From assembly GCA_001771815.1 (NCBI GenBank), contig MEPU01000006.1, positions 62,001-126,000 on the forward strand: 64,000 nt of DNA, given 5' to 3'. Source of the stretch: Bdellovibrionales bacterium RIFCSPHIGHO2_01_FULL_40_29 (GTDB lineage Bacteria > Bdellovibrionota > Bdellovibrionia > Bdellovibrionales > Bdellovibrionaceae). The notes below the pieces were generated by a model, which ran no database searches, was not told the origin of the DNA, and was given only the letters and a program-made list of their open reading frames with translations. Positions 18,094 to 27,325 of this stretch are shown piece after piece; the stretch's first letter is position 1, and each line of letters opens with the position of its first letter. The position numbers were made by a program, and so were the translations under genes.

Positions 18094-19745
18094 TGGCATC
18101 AACAGACGTAAAACTACCTGAACTCGGCGAGGGCGTTACCGAAGGCGAATTGGTAAAATGGCTTGTTCAACCAGGCGATTCCGTGAAAGCAGATCAAACT
18201 GTTGCTGAAATCATGACGGACAAAGCCACTGTCGAAGTTCCATCACCAGTTGCTGGCGTGGTCAAAGAATTAAAATTTAAACCCGGACAAGTTATCAAAG
18301 TTGAAAATATTATTTTAACTCTAGATGGCGCTTCAACCAATACGACAACAAATGTTGCGGCCACTACTGCACCACCAACTAAATCAGCACCCACTCCAAC
18401 CTCAGCCCCTGCTGTTGCTTCACCAATATCAAATGGAACTAATGGAAAATCTTTAGATGTTAAACTCCCTGAACTTGGCGAGGGTGTTACCGAGGGCGAA
18501 TTGGTAAAATGGCTTGTTCAACCAGGTGATTCCGTGAAAGCAGATCAAACTGTTGCTGAAATTATGACGGACAAAGCCACTGTCGAGGTTCCATCACCAG
18601 TTGCTGGCGTGGTCAAAGAATTAAAATTTAAACCCGGACAAGTTATCAAAGTTGAAAATATTATTTTAACTTTATCGGGCGCTACTGGCTCCGCACCTGC
18701 GCCGCAAGCTTCAGCACACACGGGTGTCACAGCAAATGCACCGACACCCGCTTCTACAAAATCATCACCTACTATGGCTATGGCAACGTCGACGACTGGT
18801 GTTTTTCCTCCGGTTGCAGATTCAAAAGTTTTAGCAACTCCGGCGACTCGCCGTCTGGCGCGCGAACTGGGTGTTGATATCAATGGTATGACCGGTTCGG
18901 GACTTGCTGGTCGAGTCACTCGTGACGATGTCACTCAAGCCAAAAGTGGTTCAGCACATGTATCCCATGGTGCTGGAGCAACCTCGGCTGGTTCCCCAAC
19001 TATGAATTTCCCGAAACCTGCATTCAACTCGACAAATGCATCTTTGGAAGAGCGAGTTGATTTAATCGGAATTCGTAAAAAAATTGCGCAAAATCTGCAG
19101 ATGTCTAAATCAATTATTCCCCATTTTACATTGATGGATGAAGCCGATGTTACGCAATTAGTAACGCTGCGAGAATCACTTAAAGTTTTTGCCGAGAAGA
19201 ACGAAACTAAAATCACGTATCTTCCTTTTGTAATGAAAGCTTTGATTGCGACCATCAAAGAGTATCCACAGTTTAATGCTTCTATTGACGATGCGGCTTC
19301 TCAAATTGTCTATAAAAAGTATTTCAATATTGGCTTTGCAGCCGATACACCAAATGGTTTAGTTGTTCCCGTTATTAAAAACGCAGATCAAAAATCGGTT
19401 TTAGAAATTTCTAAAGAGATTATAGATTTATCAAAGCGTGCTCGCGATGGAAAATTGAAACCTGACGAAATGAAAGGCGCATCCATCACCATCACCAATA
19501 TCGGTTCAGTTGGCGGCACTTATGCAACTCCGATCATCAATCATCCTGAGGTGGCTATTTTAGGAATGTATAAAATCTCGGATAAACCTATTCTTAAAAA
19601 TGGCGCTATTGCATTCATTAAATCAATGAATTACACCGTGACTTGTGATCATCGTTTAATTGACGGCGCGGTTGCAGCCAATTTCTTGAAGTCATTTTTT
19701 CAAAAAATTCAAAACCCAGGAGTTTTGATGATGGGGATGTCATAA
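18093..19745 (+). CDS. 2-oxoacid dehydrogenase E2 (dihydrolipoyl acyltransferase), two lipoyl domains
   Basis: 550 residues. There are two N-terminal lipoyl domains (residues ~5-77 and ~122-194), each with Lys in EIMTDKATVEV, separated by Ala/Thr/Pro-rich linkers. A peripheral subunit-binding domain follows at ~250-285 (ATPATRRLARELGVDINGMT), then the catalytic domain with CDHRLIDGAV (HxxxDG) near residue 518. The two lipoyl domains are identical over 73 residues. The substrate (pyruvate or branched-chain) cannot be decided because no E1 gene is in the window. Overlaps lipA and lpdA by one base each. Confidence 0.93.
   Translation: MASTDVKLPELGEGVTEGELVKWLVQPGDSVKADQTVAEIMTDKATVEVPSPVAGVVKELKFKPGQVIKVENIILTLDGASTNTTTNVAATTAPPTKSAPTPTSAPAVASPISNGTNGKSLDVKLPELGEGVTEGELVKWLVQPGDSVKADQTVAEIMTDKATVEVPSPVAGVVKELKFKPGQVIKVENIILTLSGATGSAPAPQASAHTGVTANAPTPASTKSSPTMAMATSTTGVFPPVADSKVLATPATRRLARELGVDINGMTGSGLAGRVTRDDVTQAKSGSAHVSHGAGATSAGSPTMNFPKPAFNSTNASLEERVDLIGIRKKIAQNLQMSKSIIPHFTLMDEADVTQLVTLRESLKVFAEKNETKITYLPFVMKALIATIKEYPQFNASIDDAASQIVYKKYFNIGFAADTPNGLVVPVIKNADQKSVLEISKEIIDLSKRARDGKLKPDEMKGASITITNIGSVGGTYATPIINHPEVAILGMYKISDKPILKNGAIAFIKSMNYTVTCDHRLIDGAVAANFLKSFFQKIQNPGVLMMGMS
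18105..18323 (+). repeat. Lipoyl-domain repeat, copy 1
   Basis: 219 bp encoding residues 5-77 of the E2 protein. Aligned codon by codon with 18456-18674 it differs at 10 positions, all synonymous, so the two encoded domains are identical. The 3' portion is nearly identical in DNA as well. Confidence 0.95.
18456..18674 (+). repeat. Lipoyl-domain repeat, copy 2
   Basis: Second copy of the 219-bp lipoyl-domain sequence, encoding E2 residues 122-194. The 10 synonymous differences from copy 1 lie mainly in the 5' half. Such a direct repeat could recombine to a one-domain form. Confidence 0.95.
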
Positions 19746-21187
19746 TGCAAACATTTGATATTGTTGTTATTGGCTCGGGTCCGGGTGGATATGTCTCTGC
19801 AATTCGTGCGGCTCAATTAGGATTTAAAACGGCAATTATCGAGCGCGAAGCACTTGGTGGTGTTTGCTTGAACGTTGGATGTATTCCATCAAAAGCCATG
19901 ATCACGGCGACCCATCTTCTTCATAAAGCCCAACATGATTTCAAAACCATGGGTTTAAACATCAAAGGTGGTATTGATGTCGATATGAAGACCTTGGTGA
20001 AATGGAAGCAGTCTGTTTGTGATAAAATGTCAGGCGGTGTTAATCAGCTTTTAAAAGGCAACTCTGTGACAATAATAAAAGGAACGGCTGAGTTTAAATC
20101 TTCAAAAGAAGTTCTTGTCAAATCAACCACTGGAACGGATAGCATCACAGCAAAATATTTTGTGGTCGCAACGGGTTCTCGCCCTATTGAAATTGGTGGA
20201 TTCCCTTTTGACGAAAAAGATATTTGCTCATCCACGGGAGCATTGGCTTTTGATGAAATCCCTAAGCGTGTTGCCGTTATTGGTGGTGGCTATATTGGTT
20301 TAGAAATTTCATCTTATCTTCGAAAATTGGGAACTGAAGTCACAATTATCGAAGCTCAAAATTCACTACTTGCTGGCGTCGTTGATCCTGAATGCGCTCA
20401 AGTTGTGACTCGTAAAGCAGAAAAAGCAGGAATAAAAATCATTTACGGCGCCAAAGCAAAATCTCAGAAAAAATCAGGTTCATCTTATGATGTAACCTAT
20501 GAAGTAAATGGAAAAAATGAAGTGATCAAAGTTGATAAAATTTTGGTGACTGTTGGACGCAGACCAAATGGCGACCAAAGTCAGTTAAAAGCCGCGGGGA
20601 TCGCCATCGATGAACGTGGGTTTGTTAAAGTTGATGCTCAACGACGCACAAATATTCAAAATATTTTTGCTATTGGTGACATCTGTGGCCAACCGATGTT
20701 GGCGCACAAAGCCTCGTACGAGGGTGTGATGGTTGCAGAAATTATATCAGGACAAAATCGCGCCTATGATGTGAAAACTGTCCCAGCTGTTGTATTTACA
20801 GATCCTGAAATAGCTTCTGCCGGAATGACAGAAGCTGAAGCACGAACCAAGGGCTTTAATGATCTCTTGATTTCAAAGTTTCCATTTACTGCGAATGGCC
20901 GTGCTGTGAGCATGAGTGAAACTGAAGGCTTTGTGAAAATGATTGCCGATAAGAAAACTCATATTTTACTGGGTGTTCATATTGTCGGACCTGAGGCTTC
21001 AAATCTGATCTCTGAAGCCGTACTGGCTATTGAAATGGGCGCTCGTTTAGAAGATATCGCCCTTTCTATCCATCCACATCCAACGCTGGGCGAAACAATG
21101 ATGGAGGCCGCAGAGGCTACTCTTGGACATGCTATTCACATCATCCAAAAACCACTTGGGACTGCAAGCAAATCAGCTCATGCCTGA
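19745..21187 (+). CDS. lpdA: Dihydrolipoyl dehydrogenase (E3)
   Basis: 480 residues, flavoprotein disulfide reductase. The FAD-binding GSGPGGYVSAIRAAQLG starts the protein. The redox disulfide is in GGVCLNVGCIPSKA near residues 40-46, the NAD-binding glycines in VIGGGYIGLEISS, the second FAD motif in NIFAIGDICG, and the active-site His-Glu in HPHPTLGETMMEA. It reoxidises dihydrolipoyl groups of E2 and of the glycine cleavage H protein encoded in this window. It starts within the E2 stop (1-bp overlap). Confidence 0.96.
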   Translation: MQTFDIVVIGSGPGGYVSAIRAAQLGFKTAIIEREALGGVCLNVGCIPSKAMITATHLLHKAQHDFKTMGLNIKGGIDVDMKTLVKWKQSVCDKMSGGVNQLLKGNSVTIIKGTAEFKSSKEVLVKSTTGTDSITAKYFVVATGSRPIEIGGFPFDEKDICSSTGALAFDEIPKRVAVIGGGYIGLEISSYLRKLGTEVTIIEAQNSLLAGVVDPECAQVVTRKAEKAGIKIIYGAKAKSQKKSGSSYDVTYEVNGKNEVIKVDKILVTVGRRPNGDQSQLKAAGIAIDERGFVKVDAQRRTNIQNIFAIGDICGQPMLAHKASYEGVMVAEIISGQNRAYDVKTVPAVVFTDPEIASAGMTEAEARTKGFNDLLISKFPFTANGRAVSMSETEGFVKMIADKKTHILLGVHIVGPEASNLISEAVLAIEMGARLEDIALSIHPHPTLGETMMEAAEATLGHAIHIIQKPLGTASKSAHA

Positions 21188-21217
21188 CTTTCAAATTCAA
21201 CTGGATATTTTTATTAA

Positions 21218-21859
21218 ATGATCTTTGAAGACTGGGGCCTCATCGACTATGAGGTCGCCTTAAAAAAACAAATGGAATATGTCGAACTGGTCGCTCAGGA
21301 TAAAGATCATCCTGGTTTTTTAATTTTCTGTTCTCACCCTGAAGTTGTTACCACTGGGCGGCAGACCCAAGCCGGTGATATTTTTTCATGGAGTGGTCCT
21401 CGCATAGAGGTTTCACGAGGTGGACGCGCCACCTATCATGGACCATCTCAAGTCGTCGTTTATCCCATTATTAGCCTTAGAAATCCCCGATCAGGGCGTG
21501 CCGCTCAGGAAGTTCGGGGCTACATCCGTGCTTTAGAAAACTGTGTTGTATCGACTTTGCACGAATACCAAATTCTATCTCATGGGAAAACTCAGGACAA
21601 CACGACGAATAGTCTTGAAGACACAGGCGTTTGGGTTGGAAAACATAAAATCGCCTCACTTGGCATTGCTGTTCGCAAATGGATTACTTTTCATGGTGTC
21701 GCGATCAATGTTGCGCATGATGAAACTGCATTTCAGGGGCTTCATCCCTGCGGTTATAACTCCAGCGTTATGACCAATCTTGAAAAATTACTGAATGAAC
21801 CCGTTGATTTAATGGCTTTTAAATCTCAACTTAAAAAGTACTGTCTTAAAAATCTTTGA
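21218..21859 (+). CDS. lipB: Octanoyl-[acyl-carrier-protein]-protein N-octanoyltransferase
   Basis: 213 residues. LipB motifs: TGRQTQAGD, RGGRATYHGPSQVVVYPI, KHKIASLGIAVRKWITFHG with the catalytic Lys near residue 143, and HPCGYNSSVMTNL with the catalytic Cys near 178. It moves octanoyl from ACP to apo-lipoyl domains, the step before LipA. It follows lpdA by 30 bp, closing the lipA-E2-E3-lipB group. It converges on a histidine kinase gene 1 bp away with no visible terminator between. Confidence 0.96.
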   Translation: MIFEDWGLIDYEVALKKQMEYVELVAQDKDHPGFLIFCSHPEVVTTGRQTQAGDIFSWSGPRIEVSRGGRATYHGPSQVVVYPIISLRNPRSGRAAQEVRGYIRALENCVVSTLHEYQILSHGKTQDNTTNSLEDTGVWVGKHKIASLGIAVRKWITFHGVAINVAHDETAFQGLHPCGYNSSVMTNLEKLLNEPVDLMAFKSQLKKYCLKNL

Positions 21860-21860
21860 T

Positions 21861-23462
21861 TTAATTTTTTGGTAAGCACTTCAAACGAAATACAAAGCGC
21901 GTATATGATGATTTTGGATCATAAAAGAACTGGCCACCATGCGCTTCTGCAATTTGCTTGGACAAGCTCAGCCCCAGACCAGTCCCCTGCCCTGTTGGTT
22001 TAGTCGTGAAGAAAGGAGCCATCATTTTATCAGCGATATCTTTTGGAATTTTTTCTCCGGAATCAATAATTTCTATTTGGTAATGCAGATTAACTCGCGA
22101 TAATTTGATCTTAACCCAACCTGCTTGTTGATTTTGAATAGCATCAAACGAATTGCTTAATAAATTCACAAGAACTTGAATAATTTCTGTACTACGAACT
22201 TCAACTAAATCTGTATAATCAATTTTACTAGTGATTTCAAAGGAGAGCGATTTATGATGCTTTTGAAATCGCTCTCTGCAAATTTCAAAACTTTCTTCAA
22301 CAATTTTGGCAATCGAAAAGAATTCATATGGATCTTTTTCTGATTTTCGGGCTAAGGCTTTTGAAGAATTAATAATTTTCTGAATCCGATGTCCATTTCT
22401 CTCAATCAGTTCTAAATCTTTTTGTAACTTTTCATTATCCATTAAACCCATCGAAAGCTTTTCTTGTATTAGTTGCGATTTGCCTTGGATGATTGCCAAT
22501 GGATTATTAATTTCATGCGCAATTTCGGCAGCCATTTCTCCAAGTGCAGCCATTTTAGATTGCCCAATGAGTGAATTTTGAATTTGTTTTAGCTTTCGCA
22601 AATCACTGCCTGTATAGGCATAAAAAACATCCGAAGACTCTGGCCCTACAGGAACAGAAAAAATCTGCAACCACACTGGAATTTCTTCGCCGGATAATGA
22701 ACTGATAATCGTAATTTCACCCTGCCAGCTTTCAGAATTTCGAAGATTTGGCAAAATATCGTCTAAAAAATTCTGTCTGTCATGAGGTGATAGATAATCC
22801 GCAAAATGCTTTTTTCCAGTTTGAATACCTAAAATGTCTTGACCCGTTTTATTCACATAGACTGTCACACCAAAGTTATCGGTAAATCCAAATAGATCGC
22901 CTGAAGAATCAATCAACGAAATCATAAGTCGAAATTGAGAATCCAATTTATTTTTTTCAGCAATGTCTCGATCTTTATCTTTTGCAAAAACCGGGTCTGG
23001 AATAGCATCCATAATGCGTTCTAAGAAAATTTTACTTTTATTGAGTTCTTTTTTTCGAAGCACTTCAGAGGTCGCCTCCCATGCCATTCCAGAAATCAGC
23101 ATTAATGTACCCTCAGTGTTTCGCATTTTAATTGCTCGACTTCGAATATACCGAGGTTCTTTTGACTTCATCTGAATGCGAAGCCGCATCTCAACAGGAC
23201 TATCAAAATCCTCGTCACTTTCTAAATATGCTCTGAAGATTTTCGCGTCACTAGGGTAAAAAAGTTCTAAAAAATCAGATACTAAATAATTGCTATTTGT
23301 ATTGGCTTTCAGCCCTAAAATTTGCGTCAGCCCTGGATCTATGAATATATTTTTTTGAGTTGAATCGATTTCCCACATACCCATTTTGGAATGATGGAGA
23401 AGTGTTTGATATTTAGCTAAGAGTTTTTTCGTGTCTGAGGTCACACGTTTCTTGAACCCCAA
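21861..23462 (-). CDS. PAS-domain sensor histidine kinase
   Basis: 533 residues. PAS domain 1 is at ~10-130 (GMWEIDSTQKNIFIDPGLTQ) and PAS domain 2 at ~175-295 (FGFTDNFGVTVYVNKTGQ). HisKA has the phospho-acceptor in AEIAHEINNPLAIIQGK near residue 309. The HATPase_c domain has LVNLLSNSFDAIQN (N box) and GTGLGLSLSKQIAEAHGG (G2). No membrane segment, so it is a cytoplasmic sensor. No response regulator is adjacent. The listed start is TTG; a GTG at 23444 overlaps the MaoC stop as GTGA and is an equally good candidate. Confidence 0.93.
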   Translation of the reverse strand: MGFKKRVTSDTKKLLAKYQTLLHHSKMGMWEIDSTQKNIFIDPGLTQILGLKANTNSNYLVSDFLELFYPSDAKIFRAYLESDEDFDSPVEMRLRIQMKSKEPRYIRSRAIKMRNTEGTLMLISGMAWEATSEVLRKKELNKSKIFLERIMDAIPDPVFAKDKDRDIAEKNKLDSQFRLMISLIDSSGDLFGFTDNFGVTVYVNKTGQDILGIQTGKKHFADYLSPHDRQNFLDDILPNLRNSESWQGEITIISSLSGEEIPVWLQIFSVPVGPESSDVFYAYTGSDLRKLKQIQNSLIGQSKMAALGEMAAEIAHEINNPLAIIQGKSQLIQEKLSMGLMDNEKLQKDLELIERNGHRIQKIINSSKALARKSEKDPYEFFSIAKIVEESFEICRERFQKHHKSLSFEITSKIDYTDLVEVRSTEIIQVLVNLLSNSFDAIQNQQAGWVKIKLSRVNLHYQIEIIDSGEKIPKDIADKMMAPFFTTKPTGQGTGLGLSLSKQIAEAHGGQFFYDPKSSYTRFVFRLKCLPKN

Positions 23463-23869
23463 CTGATCATGATTGTTGCCTCACCTTTCATGACGATTTC
23501 GCCATTTTCTTTTTTAGCAGTGGTTTGAACAGTTCCAAACCCTCGCGCCTTGTGCAACTTAGTAATCTCAAGTTCAAAAATCAAAATATCGTCAATAAAA
23601 ACAGGATTTGTGAACTTCAATGTCTGTGCTAAATAAATGCCACCTGATCCAATTGTTTCATTCAAATAACGCGAACATAATGCACCAAGAATCATACCAT
23701 GTGCGATTCTTCTCTTAAATCGAGTAGTCTTTGCAAACTCTTCATCCAAATGTATAGGGTTGGTGTCCCCAGACATCTCTGCAAACTGACGAACCATTTG
23801 ATCCGTAATTTGAATCTTTCGAATAGCTTTATATCCAACGTCCCGGTCAGCATCATTTTCAACAGTCAT
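23441..23869 (-). CDS. MaoC-like hotdog-fold dehydratase
   Basis: 142 residues with the MaoC/(R)-specific enoyl-CoA hydratase signature MSGDTNPIHLDEEFAKTTRF (catalytic Asp and His) and the following RIAHGMILGALCSRYL. Family knowledge: these enzymes hydrate trans-2-enoyl-CoA or act in fatty-acid metabolism; the real substrate is unknown. It lies between the PhoH gene and the histidine kinase, all leftward; its stop overlaps the start region of the kinase. Confidence 0.87.
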   Translation of the reverse strand: MTVENDADRDVGYKAIRKIQITDQMVRQFAEMSGDTNPIHLDEEFAKTTRFKRRIAHGMILGALCSRYLNETIGSGGIYLAQTLKFTNPVFIDDILIFELEITKLHKARGFGTVQTTAKKENGEIVMKGEATIMISWGSRNV

Positions 23870-23878
23870 AAAGTCTTC

Positions 23879-25204
23879 CTATAAAATATTAGCAGCTAAT
23901 TCAGCCAGCGGAGAACGCTCGCCTTTTGTTAACGTCACATGGGCTGCAATGCTTTGTCCCTTAAACTTTTCAACAGCGTGAGTTAATCCTGAGTTTGCTG
24001 AATCGACATAAGGATTATCGATCTGATAAACGTCACCAGTCAGAACAATCTTGGTACCTGATCCAGCCCGAGTCACAATTGTTTTGATTTCATGGGGAGT
24101 TAAATTTTGAGCCTCATCAACAATCAAATACTGTTTTGGAATGCTTCGACCACGAATATATGTCAGTGGTTCAATGTTTAACATGCCTTGATTAATTAAC
24201 TCTTGAGCACGGCCTTGAGCCTTCTTATCAGCACCCATTAAAAATTCAACATTATCAAAAATGGGCTGCATCCACGGATTCAGTTTTTGTTCAATATCAC
24301 CCGGAAGATAACCAATATCTCGTCCCATTGGAAAAATGGGTCGCGAAACTAATAGTCGCTGATAACGTCCTTCATCCAATGTTTTAAAAAGACCGGCGGC
24401 AATAGCCAATAAGGTTTTACCTGTTCCAGCTTTTCCAACCAATGATACCATTTGAATTTCATCATTAAGTAACGCATCTAAAGCAAAACTTTGTTCAACA
24501 TTTCGAGCCTGAATTCCCCAAATGCTGTCCGGAGGATTCAAAAGTGGAATAATCGCTTTTTCAACCAAAGAATAACGACCAATAGCAGAATGATTTGGAT
24601 TTGAACTATCCTTTAAAATAACATACTGATTGCCATAGACTTTTTGATCCACTTCGATTTTTTTAGTTTTATAGAATTGATCAATTTTATCAGGGGCTAC
24701 TGAAATTTCCAGATAACCTTCATACAGTGATTCTTGATCTACCGTTGATGTATCATAGTCTGTGGCATAAATTCCATAGACGTCAGCTTTGATACGCAAA
24801 TTGATATCTTTGGTTATCAACTCAACTTTTGTACGAGGATGTTGTTTCTGCAGCGCCAGGGCCGTGCTCAAAATTCGATTATCAGCTTTAGCTTGATCAA
24901 GCTCTGCAGGTAAACCTGACATACCTAAATCTGTTGTGATGTAGACCATGGTTTCATGGTTATCAATTTGTACACCATTTGCCAGGCTGCCTTTTTCGCG
25001 TAGCACATCCACGAATCGTGAAAATTGACGAGCATTACGCCCGTTTTCACCCTGGTCTCGCTTAAATTTGTCGACTTCTTCAATCACGGCGAATGGAATG
25101 TGAATATCAGCGTCACCAAATTTTAACAATGCAAACGCATCGAATAGGATGACATTGGTATCAATTACTACTTTTCGTCGCTTGGTCTTTGGTGCTGTCG
25201 TCAA
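23879..25204 (-). CDS. PhoH-family ATPase with N-terminal PIN domain (PhoH2 type)
   Basis: 441 residues from a TTG start preceded by AGGAGG. The N-terminal PIN nuclease domain (~8-150) has VIDTNVILFDAFALLKF and later acids including TKDINLRIKAD. The C-terminal PhoH ATPase has Walker A GKAGTGKTLLA near residue 260 and Walker B YLIVDEAQNLTPHEIKT, followed by GTKIVLTGDVYQID. Family knowledge: PhoH2 proteins combine RNA unwinding and cleavage. It is first in a leftward run with the MaoC and kinase genes. No antitoxin-like partner is seen immediately upstream. Confidence 0.93.
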   Translation of the reverse strand: MTTAPKTKRRKVVIDTNVILFDAFALLKFGDADIHIPFAVIEEVDKFKRDQGENGRNARQFSRFVDVLREKGSLANGVQIDNHETMVYITTDLGMSGLPAELDQAKADNRILSTALALQKQHPRTKVELITKDINLRIKADVYGIYATDYDTSTVDQESLYEGYLEISVAPDKIDQFYKTKKIEVDQKVYGNQYVILKDSSNPNHSAIGRYSLVEKAIIPLLNPPDSIWGIQARNVEQSFALDALLNDEIQMVSLVGKAGTGKTLLAIAAGLFKTLDEGRYQRLLVSRPIFPMGRDIGYLPGDIEQKLNPWMQPIFDNVEFLMGADKKAQGRAQELINQGMLNIEPLTYIRGRSIPKQYLIVDEAQNLTPHEIKTIVTRAGSGTKIVLTGDVYQIDNPYVDSANSGLTHAVEKFKGQSIAAHVTLTKGERSPLAELAANIL

Positions 25205-25299
25205 ATCGACCTCCTGTTGTCTTCATTAAATTCGACAATACAGCAGGATCAAAGTCACTCTTTTTACAGTGAACCGACAAAGATATTTTTTATAAAAGT

Positions 25300-25812
25300 T
25301 TATGAAATTTTAGGCACCATCATGTCACCTTCGTCTTTTTTAAGACCCTGACTGACGGATTCGATAAATCGCACAAAATACTGAAGTGCGGCATCTGTTG
25401 CTGCCCCTTTCATGAAAACGGCTCCATGACGGACAACACCCTCATCCTTCTCTTCTTTTAAGTGCTTGATTTTGATTGAAATTGGAAAATAAGTTTTACT
25501 ATTCAGGTAAACACGCATGGAAACGTCTTCATCAACTTGAAACTGTCCCTGCTCAAAATCCACATCAAATGAAATTCCCTCTTCCGAAATATCATAGATA
25601 GCAACTTTCAAAAGACCCTTTTCTGGCAACACCACCATGGCACTAACAAACTCGGTTAATATAGTTCGTTTCACTTCACGACGCTCGTGATAAATCATCT
25701 TCTGACGAAGTTGATCAAAATCCATCACCTCTGTACTTGGCGTGAATTCGGCCTTCGGCGCTTCCCCAGCAACAGTTTTTAAACGTGGAACTAAATCTAT
25801 AACCTTTGACAT
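25300..25812 (-). CDS. PilZ-domain protein
   Basis: 170 residues from ATG 25812, which has GGGGG upstream; an earlier ATG at 25827 lies over that Shine-Dalgarno. The PilZ c-di-GMP-binding pattern is present: RREVKR (RxxxR) near residue 48 and DISEEG (DxSxxG) near 80. An extra segment precedes it. No output domain or membrane helix. It is a likely stand-alone c-di-GMP receptor, one of two in the window. The closest cyclase gene is the FHA-GGDEF at 31026-31937. Confidence 0.82.
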   Translation of the reverse strand: MSKVIDLVPRLKTVAGEAPKAEFTPSTEVMDFDQLRQKMIYHERREVKRTILTEFVSAMVVLPEKGLLKVAIYDISEEGISFDVDFEQGQFQVDEDVSMRVYLNSKTYFPISIKIKHLKEEKDEGVVRHGAVFMKGAATDAALQYFVRFIESVSQGLKKDEGDMMVPKIS

Positions 25813-25931
25813 GAAACCCCCATGCACTGTCTTTATCGGCTTAAAACCGTCTAAACTTGAGATCTCCGATTGCCTGTAATTTCGACTTAAAAACCTTTGA
25901 AACCCATCTCATTTTAGACTAGCTTGAACCC

Positions 25932-26735
25932 GTGCGAAACCTTGGCCTGTTCATTTTTTTTAGCATCCTTCTGCACCTGACTTCACTTACAGGCCTTAGC
26001 CTTTACGCGCCAAATACCTTTGGTAACCATGTTGCTGATGTCACCGAAATCGATTTTATCGAAGACTCCGATTTAGAAAAAATAGCTCCCGCTGAAAAAC
26101 CTGTGGTAAAGCAACTGGATTCGGATAACTCGCTGAATGCTGATAACGAAGCTCGCTTTAGTTCAGAAAAAACTCAACGTGTAAAAGTTGAAACCAAGGC
26201 TTCGCAAATTGGGGAGTCTCGCAATCAATCGACATCTCAAGGCGAAAAACAAAAACCGCCTGTTGAAAGTGATGGCGAAGTTCCCGAATTTGCCCGCGCG
26301 GTCAGTTCAAATCCCAATCATGTCAACCCGTCACAAATTGGCTATGACCTGCCCTCAGATATTCGTTTTTCAGACACAACAAATCTCAACACGGACGCCA
26401 ATATTTATTACTCTTTTTATGACCGCATTGATCAATTGGTTCGCGTCAGATGGGTGGAGCGACTGGATTACTACTGGAATCGTATTTCTTTTGAGTTCAA
26501 GAAAGAAAACCTTGTCGGTCGCATCTGGTCCACTACTTTTGAAATCACCTTAAAAGAGAGTGGTGAGTACTACAAAGCTGTGATTCTTCGCTCTAGCGGA
26601 TACAAACCCTTTGATGAAGCTGCCATTTATGCCTTCAAAAATGCACGCTATTTTCCAAATGTTCCTCGGGCCAAAGTCGAGTCCGATGGAATGGTTCGGC
26701 TTAAGTACAGATTTAGTGTTCATGTTGGTCCTTAA
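25932..26735 (+). CDS. TonB-family protein
   Basis: 267 residues from a GTG start with no evident Shine-Dalgarno. A single N-terminal membrane anchor (LGLFIFFSILLHLTSLTGL) is followed by an acidic, Pro/Lys/Gln-rich spacer and a C-terminal TonB-like domain (LKESGEYYKAVILRSSGYKP; FDEAAIYAFKNARYFPNVP). Family knowledge: TonB transmits proton-motive force to outer-membrane transporters. No exbB/exbD is in the window. The short spacer and lack of partners leave open a TonB-like envelope role such as gliding or AglZ-type systems. Confidence 0.75.
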   Translation: MRNLGLFIFFSILLHLTSLTGLSLYAPNTFGNHVADVTEIDFIEDSDLEKIAPAEKPVVKQLDSDNSLNADNEARFSSEKTQRVKVETKASQIGESRNQSTSQGEKQKPPVESDGEVPEFARAVSSNPNHVNPSQIGYDLPSDIRFSDTTNLNTDANIYYSFYDRIDQLVRVRWVERLDYYWNRISFEFKKENLVGRIWSTTFEITLKESGEYYKAVILRSSGYKPFDEAAIYAFKNARYFPNVPRAKVESDGMVRLKYRFSVHVGP

Positions 26736-26762
26736 CTGCCATCATTAGATTAGAATATCTCT

Positions 26763-27323
26763 ATGGTCAAAAATATCGTCTCTGCACTCTTGGTATTGAC
26801 AACAAGCCTATCCGCCTCCGCAATTATGATTGAATTGGGATTGGCTTACAGTTTTCAAAAGAAAACGTTCAATGCTGCCAACTATTACCAATCGGACTCT
26901 AAATCAGCCTCAGTTTCACTCTATTTTATTGAAAAATTGGCTCTTGAGTTGAGCTATTCAGATGGCTTCTACGAGGGGCAAGAGTCTGATACAAATTCAA
27001 CTCGAACGATTCAACAGTCTACAAAAATGACTGACGGATCGATCATCTATATGTTGATGGATAAGAAAAGTTTAATTCAACCCTATGCCAAAGTTGGCGT
27101 GGCTTATATTCAAAAAAAGCAAGAGGTCCGTTATCTCAATGCATCTGTGATTTCGATTCCGGAATCCATTGGTTGGGCACCAAGTTATGGCGCTGGCTTG
27201 AAGTTTGTCCTTTCGGATCGCTTTTCGATTCGCCTTGGTTATGATGTTTGGCAAACACCGCTCAGTGACGGATCAAAATCAGATGACTCGGCCTTTAAAG
27301 CAGGCTTAACTTGGTTTCTTTAA
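26763..27323 (+). CDS. Small outer-membrane beta-barrel protein
   Basis: 186 residues with a signal peptide (MVKNIVSALLVLTTSLSASA) followed by eight or so alternating amphipathic strands (LGLAYSFQKKTF; SVSLYFIEKLALELSYS; IRLGYDVWQTPL) and a C-terminal aromatic (AGLTWFL). This is an eight-stranded OmpA/OmpW-like barrel pattern. It lies between the TonB-like gene and the aminopeptidase on the same strand with short spacing. Function is unknown. Confidence 0.65.
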   Translation: MVKNIVSALLVLTTSLSASAIMIELGLAYSFQKKTFNAANYYQSDSKSASVSLYFIEKLALELSYSDGFYEGQESDTNSTRTIQQSTKMTDGSIIYMLMDKKSLIQPYAKVGVAYIQKKQEVRYLNASVISIPESIGWAPSYGAGLKFVLSDRFSIRLGYDVWQTPLSDGSKSDDSAFKAGLTWFL

Positions 27324-27325
27324 TC

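Noticed and set aside
18194-18934. Minus-strand reading frames opposite the E2 gene, with hydrophobic Val/Ala/Thr content
   Set aside because: They mirror the lipoyl repeats and Ala/Pro linkers of the real gene; no start signals.
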